A stretch of DNA of 64,000 nt. Origin: Opitutia bacterium. Its GTDB lineage: Bacteria > Verrucomicrobiota > Verrucomicrobiia > Opitutales > UBA953. Where the stretch lies: positions 1 through 64,000 of the forward strand of contig BGOI01000008.1 of NCBI GenBank assembly GCA_003569165.1, read 5' to 3'. Position 1 is the first letter of the stretch. Every line of letters begins with the position of its first letter. The notes beneath the pieces are model-generated. The model had not been told where the DNA came from. It was given only the letters and a program-made list of their open reading frames with translations, and searched no databases. Made by a program: the position numbers and the translations under genes. Shown here piece by piece: positions 39,271-47,800 of the stretch.

Positions 39271-40587
39271 TCAGTCCTGCAGCGCCTGACCGGAGGTTTC
39301 CTTCCCGAGGAATGCGACGAGCAAGCCGACTCCGTAGACCAAAGTAATCGCGGCCGCGGCCTGCTGGTAGCCACCGAGGCTCTCCACGAGCTTTCCGCTC
39401 AACAAGACGAACGGCACTGCGACGAGACGCCCGGTGTTATAGCAGATGCCCTGCCCCGTCGCGCGGACGCGGGTCGGGAAGAGTTCCGGCAGATACAGCG
39501 GGAAGAAGCCGAAGAAGGCCGTAGCCGCCATGCCCAGTACGAAGACCTTAGCGGCCATCACATAGGGGAAAATTCCGAAGAGCATGTCGCCGGACCAATC
39601 TGCCGGAGTGCGGTAGATCCAGAGCGTGGCGGCCAAGGCGAATAGGCAAAGCAGCTGATAGCCTCGCCGACGCGGCTGACCCGCCAGCAGCAGCGGCGCG
39701 ATGAACGTGCTCGTGCAGGCGCCGACGGACACGATGACCATCGCGAGGGCCTTGGCGCGCGGGTTATCCGGACCGGCCAGTTCGCTCACCCACAACGGAA
39801 TCCACTGCACCGCACCCCAGGTACCGACGAAGACGACGGAGACCATGAGGATGCCCGCGATGGTCCCACCGCGAAGCTCGCCGCCGAAGACCTCACCAAT
39901 CTTGGAGCGAACGGGGGCCACCGAAGCGGCCTCCTTAGCCGCTGAGCGTTCCCATTTCTCGGACTCGGGGACGAATAGACGAATCAGCAAGGTCAAGATG
40001 GCCGGCGAAGCGCCGATCAAGAAGTGGATCCGCCACGACTCGCCGTCCGCAGGATAAGCCAGCGCCATGCATCCGACCAGGACCATGCCGAGATTGGCCG
40101 CCATACCGATGGCACCCGCCATCTTGGAGCGATGCCGTTCCGGCCACGCTTCCATCACGAGCGCCACGCCGAGGGCCCATTCGCCGCCCATACCGAGGGC
40201 CGCCATGAAACGCGCGGCGGCGAGGTGCGTTGGGTCGGTCGCGAAATAGCAAACCCCACTGAAGACGGAATAGAAGAGGATACTCCAAGCCATCGCCTTC
40301 ACCCGGCCGATGCGGTCACCCAGCCAGCCAAAGGCCGCGCCCCCGAGGGCGGCGCCGACAAGGAAAGCGGCGGTGATGATACCCATCCAGCCGCCGACCC
40401 AGCCATTAATCGCCTTGGTGCCGAGCGTCGCGATATCGGCAGGCACCATGCTCTTCAGGGCCGGTCCGGCGAGCGTCGGGAAGAGCGCCTGTTCGTAACC
40501 GTCCATCATCCAACCCAGGAAGCCGGCGAGCAGCGTCATCTGCATGCCCTTGGTGATCGCATCGCGGGTGTCTTTGGCGTCGTGCAT
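39271..40587 (-). CDS. MFS transporter of the catabolic cluster
   Basis: A 438-residue permease with 12 predicted membrane segments. TM1 GFLGWMMDGYEQALFPTL carries the D-G-Y pattern of organic-acid symporters, and the A-motif is GWLGDRIGRVKAMAW. FMAALGMGGEWALGVALVMEAWPERHR follows in TM4-5, and FFPLYLPELFPTRVRATGQGICYNTGR in the second half is also typical. It starts a minus-strand unit (permease, enolase-like enzyme, perhaps ThuA) that diverges from the DHDPS-like/OYE pair across a 117-base gap, so it is the likely importer for the cluster substrate. Confidence 0.88.
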   Translation of the reverse strand: MHDAKDTRDAITKGMQMTLLAGFLGWMMDGYEQALFPTLAGPALKSMVPADIATLGTKAINGWVGGWMGIITAAFLVGAALGGAAFGWLGDRIGRVKAMAWSILFYSVFSGVCYFATDPTHLAAARFMAALGMGGEWALGVALVMEAWPERHRSKMAGAIGMAANLGMVLVGCMALAYPADGESWRIHFLIGASPAILTLLIRLFVPESEKWERSAAKEAASVAPVRSKIGEVFGGELRGGTIAGILMVSVVFVGTWGAVQWIPLWVSELAGPDNPRAKALAMVIVSVGACTSTFIAPLLLAGQPRRRGYQLLCLFALAATLWIYRTPADWSGDMLFGIFPYVMAAKVFVLGMAATAFFGFFPLYLPELFPTRVRATGQGICYNTGRLVAVPFVLLSGKLVESLGGYQQAAAAITLVYGVGLLVAFLGKETSGQALQD

Positions 40588-40704
40588 GGGGATAGCCCCA
40601 TCAGAAGGACTTACCCCAAGCCTTCAAGGGGCGAATTCTGTCTGAACGCCGGAAGTGCAACTAATGTTTTCAAGCGGTCAATTACCTGCTAAGCCTTTCG
40701 CCCC

Positions 40705-41823
40705 ATGAAGCCGTTGATCGACCGTCCCGAGGACCTGCTCCCAACGACTCCTTGGGCCGCGACGAAATGGGCCTGGACGGCCGAGGAAGCCCTCGTCGAC
40801 CACCGCACCAAGGCCCGCCTGTGCTCGGCGGTGCTCCTGCCCTTCCAAGACGGCCAGCCCGACTGGAAGAGCTTCGTGTCCGAGATCCGCTGGCAAAAGG
40901 CCGCCGCCGATCATTACGGTGTCGAACTCGTGCCGGTACTCAACGCCGACACAGGTTACATCTTCGACCTAGATGACAAGATGTACGCCGAAGTGCTCCG
41001 TCAGTTCCGGCTGGCCTTCCCGGACATGCGCTTCATCGCGGGCATCACCGCCCGTGGCGCGCAGGACGACACCTCCTTCAAAGCCGAGCGCTACCGCGCG
41101 CTTCTGGACCTCGTTCAGGCGCATGACAACTGCGAGGTGATGATCATGACGTCGAAGTGGCTAAACTCGCTCGACCCCGAGCGACGCCGTGACGGCTACT
41201 ACCAGATCGCCGAGTGGCTCGTCCGCCCCGGTATCGTGCACGCGCTCGAACCTTCCTTCGTCTCCTGGGCCACCCCGTATGAGCCGTGGTTGCTCCATCA
41301 ACTCGCCATCCACCCGAAGTTCGTGGGCGGCAAGGTGAGCACGCTCGACGAACCGCACTTTCTCTACTGGGCGGCGATGTGCAAGGACCTGAAGCTCGAT
41401 TTTGCTCCGCACAGCGGCGACGACTACGGTATCGCCACCGCGATCAAGACTGGCCTGCCGCTTCTGATCGGCGCCGCCAGCAGCGCGGCTCCGCAAATCT
41501 GCGCGGCGAAGGACATGTGGCTCGACGATGGTACCCCGGGAAAGAAATTCCCTACGGGCACGGGGCGCTTCGATACGCGAGTCTACAAGGTCTTTGAAGC
41601 CATCCAGTCGCTGGAAGACCAGGTCTTCCGTCTCGATGCCAAAGGCAGCGCTGCCGCCTACAAGCACAGCACCGCCCACCTCCTCCATCAGCTCGGCGTG
41701 ATTGTTTCGCCTGAACCCCACCCAGCCTGCAAGGACGTCCGAGGCGCCGACGAGGCCGCCCGTATGACCGAAGCGATGCTCCGCACCCGCCGTATTTCCG
41801 AACGCCTGAACATCCCTCGCTAA
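40705..41823 (+). CDS. DHDPS/N-acetylneuraminate lyase-like aldolase
   Basis: A 372-residue barrel enzyme remotely related to dihydrodipicolinate synthase. The N-terminal substrate-binding block is altered (ARLCSAVLLPFQDGQPDW). The Schiff-base lysine is likely K210 in FVGGKVSTLDEPHF, and PLLIGAASSAAPQICAAKDMW follows. It is ~70 residues longer than typical DHDPS. Together with the OYE-type enzyme 8 bases downstream it makes a two-gene operon divergent from a permease and an enolase-type enzyme. It would cleave or dehydrate a 2-oxo acid; the substrate is unknown. The start follows GCCCC directly. Confidence 0.78.
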   Translation: MKPLIDRPEDLLPTTPWAATKWAWTAEEALVDHRTKARLCSAVLLPFQDGQPDWKSFVSEIRWQKAAADHYGVELVPVLNADTGYIFDLDDKMYAEVLRQFRLAFPDMRFIAGITARGAQDDTSFKAERYRALLDLVQAHDNCEVMIMTSKWLNSLDPERRRDGYYQIAEWLVRPGIVHALEPSFVSWATPYEPWLLHQLAIHPKFVGGKVSTLDEPHFLYWAAMCKDLKLDFAPHSGDDYGIATAIKTGLPLLIGAASSAAPQICAAKDMWLDDGTPGKKFPTGTGRFDTRVYKVFEAIQSLEDQVFRLDAKGSAAAYKHSTAHLLHQLGVIVSPEPHPACKDVRGADEAARMTEAMLRTRRISERLNIPR

Positions 41824-41831
41824 AACACTTC

Positions 41832-43319
41832 ATGTCTACCCCCTTCAAACTCACCCGCGTCGCCTCGCTCAAGACCGTCGCCGATTTCCGCACCCATTGC
41901 GCCAGCGTCGGCGCCGACCTGCCGCTCGAGGACACCATTGAAGCCGGCGCCGGCAACCCCCTCTCGCAGCCAATCGAACGCACGAAGGTCAACGGCAAGA
42001 CCATCGGTAACCGTATCGCCATCCATCCGATGGAAGGCTGGGACGGTACCACGACTGGCGGCATCTCCGAAGAGATGAAGCGACGCTGGCAACGCTTCGG
42101 TGCGAGCGGCGCCAAGCTGATTTGTGGCGCCGAGGCCATGGCCGTGCGCGCCGATGGCCGCGCGAACATGAACCAGCTGATCATCAATGAGGCGAACCAG
42201 GCCGGCATCACCGAACTCGTCAGTATCCTCAAGGCCGAGCACCTCGCTCGCTGGGGTTCGGTCGACGACCTCGTCATCGGCTTCCAGTTGACTCACTCCG
42301 GCCGCTTCTGCCGTCCGCATGACAAGAAGCGCTGGGAATCCCGCGTGGCCTACCGCCACCCGATCCTTGACAAGAAGTTTAACGTCACCTCTGACGATCA
42401 GGTCCTGACCGACGCCGACGTCGAGGAGCTGATCCGCTGCTACGTGAAGGCCGCCCGCGTGGCCCGTGACAGCGGCGCCGACTTCGTCGACATCAAGCAC
42501 TGCCACGGCTACCTCCTGCACGAATTTCTGAGCGCCCACTCCCGTCCAGGCAAGTTCGGCGGCTCGTTCGAGAACCGTACCCGCATTTTGCGCGACATCA
42601 TCGCCGGCATCCGAGCCGACGGCAACGCCATCGACATCGGCGTGCGCCTGAGCCTGTTCGATATGGTGCCCTTCCGACCAGACCCTGCGCTCAGCGTGCC
42701 GGGTAAACTCGGCCCCGGCATCCCTGAAGAGCATGCCCACCTCCTGCCCTACCATTTCGCCTTTGGAGTGAACGCGCAGAAGCCCACCGAGATCGACCTG
42801 ACCGAGACCTTCGCCTTCGTGAAGATCCTCGGCGAATTAGGCGTCAAGATCCTCAACACCACCGCCGGCTCGCCCTACTATAACCCGCACCTCCAACGTC
42901 CCGCGGCCTATCCGCCCAGCGACGGCTACCAGCCTGCGCATGACCCGCTCATCGACGTCGCGCGTCAGGTACGCGTCGTCCGCGAGGTCCGCGCACAGGC
43001 CCCCACCGGCATGATCATCGTCAGCTCAGGCCTCAGTTACGTGCAGGAATACCTCCCGCACATCGCGCAGCATATTCTGCGCACCGAAGGGAGCGACGCC
43101 ATCGGCGTCGGCCGGGCGGTGCTCAGCTATCCGGCCATGCTCGCCGATGCCGCGAAGAACGGCGCGATGGAGACCAAGTTCATTTGCCGCACTTTTAGCG
43201 ACTGCACGACCGCGCCGCGTAACGGCCTGATCTCCGGGTGCTACCCGCTCGACAGGTATTACACCGCTAAGCCCGAGTTCCAGCAGCTCAAGGACATCAA
43301 GAAGAGTGTCGGTGCCTGA
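41832..43319 (+). CDS. NADH:flavin oxidoreductase (old yellow enzyme family)
   Basis: A 495-residue FMN enzyme. The barrel begins with GNRIAIHPMEGWDGTTTGGIS. Substrate and FMN-binding blocks are GFQLTHSGRFCRP, VDIKHCHGYLLHEFLSAHSR with the H-x2-Y-L pattern, and SFENRTRILRDII. The end has GVGRAVLSYPAML and a cysteine-containing tail (FICRTFSDCTTAPRNGLISGCYP), which resembles the start of the iron-sulfur region of 2,4-dienoyl-CoA reductase-like members. An ~80-residue N-terminal region and a mid-barrel insert make it longer than plain OYE. It likely reduces an enone or related intermediate of the cluster. Confidence 0.87.
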   Translation: MSTPFKLTRVASLKTVADFRTHCASVGADLPLEDTIEAGAGNPLSQPIERTKVNGKTIGNRIAIHPMEGWDGTTTGGISEEMKRRWQRFGASGAKLICGAEAMAVRADGRANMNQLIINEANQAGITELVSILKAEHLARWGSVDDLVIGFQLTHSGRFCRPHDKKRWESRVAYRHPILDKKFNVTSDDQVLTDADVEELIRCYVKAARVARDSGADFVDIKHCHGYLLHEFLSAHSRPGKFGGSFENRTRILRDIIAGIRADGNAIDIGVRLSLFDMVPFRPDPALSVPGKLGPGIPEEHAHLLPYHFAFGVNAQKPTEIDLTETFAFVKILGELGVKILNTTAGSPYYNPHLQRPAAYPPSDGYQPAHDPLIDVARQVRVVREVRAQAPTGMIIVSSGLSYVQEYLPHIAQHILRTEGSDAIGVGRAVLSYPAMLADAAKNGAMETKFICRTFSDCTTAPRNGLISGCYPLDRYYTAKPEFQQLKDIKKSVGA

Positions 43320-43325
43320 AGGCGC

Positions 43326-44066
43326 TCAGGGCTTCTCGAAGATCATCAGGTGCTGCCACGGCAGGTCCGGCTTGTTCACCAAGAACCGGAAGCCCGCGGC
43401 TTCGAATTCCTTGCGGGCCTGCGCCTCGGTCATCTTGTGGTGCGGCTTGATCGGGACGTTGTCGTCCTCCGCGCGATACTCCAAGAGGTAGATGCGGCCC
43501 TTTGGCTTCAGGGCCGAACGGAGCGAGGCCAGCATTTCCACTGGATGGTCAAACTCATGGTAAGCATCGACCATCAGGGCGGCGTCGATTGAGGCCGGCG
43601 GCAACTTCACGTCGTCGATCGCACCCAGGTGAGGCTGGACGTTCGTCACGCCCAGCTTAACGGATTCCGTCTTTAGGAAATCGAGCATCTCCGGCTGGAT
43701 ATCCACCGCGACGACCTTGCCCCGGGGCAGTTTACGGGCGATACGGAAGGAGTAGTAGCCTGAGCCGGCACCGATATCGGCCAGGACGGCGTCTGGCGCC
43801 AACTCCAGCAAGGCGATGGCCTTGGAAGGCGCCTCCTCCTTCTCGCGGTCGCTGCGCTCCAGCCAGCCGATACCGGGATGGCCCATCACCTGTGAAATCT
43901 CACGACCCATCCAGACCTTGCCAATACCGTCCGGCGAAGCGGCGCGGGCTTCGTATTTCGCGGGAGCCGCGACGGGCGCAGCAGAGACCGGACGTGACCA
44001 GAAGAAAAGTCCAACCGCTCCGCCGAGGAGCAAGACGGACGACAGAACAGGGTAACGCTTCAGCAT
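43326..44066 (-). CDS. Membrane-anchored class I SAM methyltransferase
   Basis: A 246-residue protein. Residues ~7-29 form a hydrophobic segment after MLKRYP, and cleavage or anchoring would place the rest in the periplasm by the positive-inside rule. The following domain is a clear Rossmann methyltransferase: motif I VLADIGAGSGYYSFRIA, motif II VVAVDIQPEMLDFL, DAALMVDAYHEFDHP and LKPKGRIYLLEYR. A linker block GIGKVWMGREISQVMGHPGIGWLERSDRE precedes it. The substrate and side of the membrane are unresolved. It converges on the OYE gene with 6 bases between. Confidence 0.85.
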   Translation of the reverse strand: MLKRYPVLSSVLLLGGAVGLFFWSRPVSAAPVAAPAKYEARAASPDGIGKVWMGREISQVMGHPGIGWLERSDREKEEAPSKAIALLELAPDAVLADIGAGSGYYSFRIARKLPRGKVVAVDIQPEMLDFLKTESVKLGVTNVQPHLGAIDDVKLPPASIDAALMVDAYHEFDHPVEMLASLRSALKPKGRIYLLEYRAEDDNVPIKPHHKMTEAQARKEFEAAGFRFLVNKPDLPWQHLMIFEKP

Positions 44067-44118
44067 AGGGATAGACTGCGGTGTGACCGGACGTTCGCAA
44101 GCGCGACCGCGCGGCGCG

Positions 44119-44334
44119 TTACTTCTTTACCGGCTCGTTGCAATGATCGCAGACCTTGTTGACCTTGGCGGCCTTGACACAGCAAGGGTGATTGCATTTG
44201 TCGCCCCGCTTCGTCGCCTTATCGCAGCAGCTACCTTCCTGGTATTTCGGTGCGACCTTCGCGGGCGCCGCGGCCGGTTTGTCGGCGGCGAAGAGGCAGA
44301 CCGAGGAGAACAGGAGGAACGGAAGGTATCGCAT
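44119..44334 (-). CDS. Small secreted cysteine-rich protein
   Basis: A 71-residue protein with a signal peptide (MRYLPFLLFSSVCLFAADK) and about 53 mature residues holding six cysteines in pairs (GSCCDKA, KCNHPCCVKA, VCDHCNE) and many lysines. The CxxC and CC spacing could bind a metal or a cluster. I recognise no family. The signal peptide and paired cysteines make it a likely real gene. It lies between the anchored methyltransferase and another small secreted protein, all on the minus strand. Confidence 0.68.
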   Translation of the reverse strand: MRYLPFLLFSSVCLFAADKPAAAPAKVAPKYQEGSCCDKATKRGDKCNHPCCVKAAKVNKVCDHCNEPVKK

Positions 44335-44382
44335 GCCTTCGCATCGTACGAAGCGGCGGCCGACGACAAGCGGAAACAGAAA

Positions 44383-44404
44383 GGGCCGGACGAATGTCCG
44401 GCCC
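44383..44404 (-). terminator. Hairpin between the two small secreted-protein genes
   Basis: GGGCCGGAC and GTCCGGCCC form a perfect 9-base-pair stem with a GAAT loop, followed on the minus strand by TTTCTGTTTC. It follows the stop of the 84-residue gene. Confidence 0.85.
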
Positions 44405-44427
44405 CTCGGGCGATCGGTACTAACTGT

Positions 44428-44682
44428 TTACTTCTTAAACGGACGCTTGGAGTCGTCGCACTTTTTCTCAGGGGCCTTGGGCGTCACCTTCTTCTTCTCG
44501 TCGCTCTTCTTGTCATCGCGCTTCTTGTCATCGCACTTCTTATCCGGGTTCTTAGGAACCGGGGGCTGGCTAACCGGGGGAGTCACCGGAGGCGTGGGCG
44601 GCACGGTGCCACCACCAGCAGCGGCGCCGAAAAGAGAAACCGAGGCGAAAAGGAGGGCGGTAGCCAGGAGCGAGGTTTTCAT
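44428..44682 (-). CDS. Small secreted Pro/Lys/Asp-rich protein
   Basis: An 84-residue protein with a signal peptide (MKTSLLATALLFASVSLFGAAAG), a proline-rich stretch (TVPPTPPVTPPVSQPPVP) and a highly charged tail with repeated KKCDDKK-like units (KKCDDKKRDDKKSDEKKK, KKCDDSKRPFKK). Two cysteines lie in matching units. No family is recognised. The signal peptide and the following terminator support it as a gene. It is divergent from the first giant cassette gene. Confidence 0.65.
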   Translation of the reverse strand: MKTSLLATALLFASVSLFGAAAGGGTVPPTPPVTPPVSQPPVPKNPDKKCDDKKRDDKKSDEKKKVTPKAPEKKCDDSKRPFKK

Positions 44683-44743
44683 GACCCAACCACCCTACGC
44701 CCACGTCAGGGGCCTGAAAACACTTATTTTATATCAATTATCT

Positions 44744-44851
44744 AAGGTTACCTTGTCACCTTCCCGGCAATTGTCCCGGCTGGAGGCAAAAGGTGACACT
44801 TGCCTGACTCAAACAATGAGTAATAATACTCATACCACCACCCTGGTGGTA
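44744..44851 (+). promoter_or_regulatory. Row of four inverted repeats before the first cassette gene
   Basis: In the 173-base divergent gap, four dyads follow one another: AAGGT-T-ACCTT (44744-44754), TGTCACCTT...AAGGTGACA (44754-44762 with 44790-44798), ATGAGTA-ATAA-TACTCAT (44816-44833) and TACCACCA-CCC-TGGTGGTA (44833-44851). The last ends 4 bases before the ATG. An AT-rich stretch at 44719-44743 (ACACTTATTTTATATCAATTA) could hold the promoter. They may be repressor sites or hairpins of a leader RNA. Confidence 0.6.
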
Positions 44852-44855
44852 CGGC

Positions 44856-47800
44856 ATGAAACACAGCAAACGTAGCTCCGGTTTCAGCCTCATCCTGTCC
44901 CTGACGGTGATGGCGGGAATCGTCATGCTGCTGGTCACCCTTTCCGCCTTTATGACGGTCGAATCTCGGGCCGTCATGAATCAGCAACTGGCGACGCGCG
45001 CCAAATTGAACTCCATCGTCGCGATGCGCCTCGCCCTCGCGCACCTCCAGCAGGAGGCCGGAGCGGACCGACGTTCCACCGCGCGAGCCGATATCACCCA
45101 GCCCGCCGCCACCGCCAGCACGGTGCGAAATCCCATGTGGACCGGCATCTGGCGCACCGACCTACCCGATCTTCCGCCCGCCTGGCTCGTCTCCGGACGC
45201 GCCGATCAACCCGCTGGCACCCAAGCGGTCTCGCTCTACTCGACCAGCCTCACCCCAGATTATCACGTTGGCTATTGGGCACCATGGCAGTCCGGCTACA
45301 CGCCGTCCGCAGATCAGCTCGTCACGCTCGTCGGCCTTGGCAGCGCGTTGAGTCAGGACGGCTCCACACCGAGCGGGCTCGTCTCGCTCCCGAAAATCGC
45401 GCTGCCCGACGACGATGTCGTCGGCTCCTATGCCTATTGGGTCGGTGACGAAGGTGTGAAGGCGCGCCCCAACCTCATCGACACACGTGCAAAGAGCGAC
45501 ACGAACAGCGCCGATCAGCTCATCTCCGTCCGTAGCCCCGTAACCCACGGGCTACTAAAGGACCTCCCGAACCAGTCTCAAATAACGGCACTTTCCCGAA
45601 TGAAGGATGCGCCCCTCCTCACCAACTGGGACCCCATCATCACCGGCGGTGCCCCGCTCGATACGCGCAAGTTTTTCCACGACATCAGCCTCGTCTCGGC
45701 AGGAGTGCTGGCCGACCCCGTCAACGGCGGCCTCAAGCGTGACCTCTCCGTCGCCTTCGAACTCAGCGACGCGCAGTTCGCCATGACCGAATTCGGCGGC
45801 GGTGCGACGGGCGCAGCCGGTACCGCAACCGAGAATGGCGTGGAAGCTTTTCCCGTTTCAGAAAAAATGCCGGTACTGATGAAAGGAAGCGCGAAGACCA
45901 CTGCTGAGCCCATCTTTAGCCGCACGGTCCCAGACGGACAAGTCCGCGGCCCGACCTGGTGGGCATTGCGCGATTACCACCGCCTCTACAAACAGCTCGG
46001 CTGGAGCTCGGGCGGTTCTGGTGCTCGCGCGACAACCACCCCTACCCTGCTTGCCCGAACGCTTTGGCCCAACGTCGCCGCCGCGCACCCGTCTGGCACT
46101 CCGGCGAGCAGCGGCCTTGCGAATAATAGCCTTCGCAATCGAATCTACGGCTACTCGGACATCTACAACGGCGACCTGCCCACGCCAATCAACCCCAACG
46201 CCTCCGACCTCCTCAACGGAGACTCCGGACGACTCATCACCCGCCCGCTCAACGTCGCCGCCACGCCCTACGTGCAGCGAGTCTCACTGGCGTTCAGCGT
46301 AAACAAGATGCAGTGGTTCATCTGGAAATCCATCAAGATTGGTAAGAACGTAATGTGGTATCAGGAAGAGTGGGTCGACATCCGCCTCAACATCACGCCG
46401 ATCGTCGTCATCCATAACCCGTACAATGTGCGGATGACCTGGCAACCTGGCACCACCGGTGCCACCGGCACGAAGACACCCTATGCGGCGGCAATCTCGT
46501 TCTCTGATCTCGCCGGCTGGAAGTTCCGCTTCAAGCAGTATCAGGCCGGCACGATGAGCGGCCCGTCCACCTACGAAACCCCGCTCTCCGATTTCTTCAG
46601 CCTCCAGAGCGGTAACAGCGACAACGAGGACTCGTTCCGGCTCTACCTCTCCAAGGACAACAATGCGGCCATCACCCTCGAGCCCGGCGAACACCGCGTC
46701 TTCTCCTGCGAACCGGTCATCGGCGAATGGGCCAAGTCTATCGTCCTAAACAATACCTATGACACCCGCGGCGGCTACCGCGATAACGTCTGGGACTGGG
46801 GCTTCGGCGTCGATGCGACGGACAACTTTGACATCAACTCGCCGATTGCGTTCGAGATCATCCCTGGGGGCAATATGCGGATGCGCCACGCCGTTGCGTG
46901 TTGGCCGGACGACCAGCTCTACCTGAACAGCAGCCCAGGTAATTCCGACAAAAATGACTTCTTCTACAATAGCAGCGAGGTCAACGAAGTGGTCTTTACC
47001 GACATCAACCAGATAAAGTATCCAAGCCCCGGTGAGAAGTTCTTTGCGAGTTGGCGTCACGTGCGCGACAAGTATCCGCGACCGAACCCGACCTACGATG
47101 GCAGGATCCCCTACCCCACGCCGACCTCTCCGCCGCTCGAACCCGATCTGGTGAACGTAATTGATATCTCCGTCAAAACGGCGGACGCGGAAGGCGCACC
47201 CTTCGCCACCCTCGCACTTTCCAACCCGCTCGCCGCCACGCAGCGCGCCAGCGCTTCCGGACGCATAGGAGCAGGCACCGGCGCCGGCGCGCGCGGAGCC
47301 TCACCGAGCTACCAGATCACCGTTCGCAATGGCACCTGGCTCAATGTGCTGGCGAACGCCGACAGCGGACGGCTCGCCTTCGGTGGTAACTCGACCTCGT
47401 CGTACGGTGCCCCGAAAGCCATCCTCACGGAACTACCGTTGGTCCAGCCGATTACGCTCGCCCAATACGCCCACGCTAATTTCGGCGTCCGCGACCAACA
47501 ACCCCTGCTCAGCATCGGCAACAGCTTCGCCTCCCCGTACGTCGATGCCAGGAAAGTCCTACAGACAAACGGCGCCAACTGGTCTGAGTTCGACCAGACT
47601 TACCTGCTCAACGCAGCGCTCTGGGATGGCTACTTCCTGTCCAGCCTCGCGCCCTGGATGAAGACCGGTGCAACCGGGGCGATTGCGCCCACGATACCCA
47701 CGCCGACGAACCCCAACGCCACGGCCACCACGATCGATCCCAACGAAGCTAAGAGCCTCACTCAGGTCATCGACGATTTCGTCAATAATGACACGCCACT

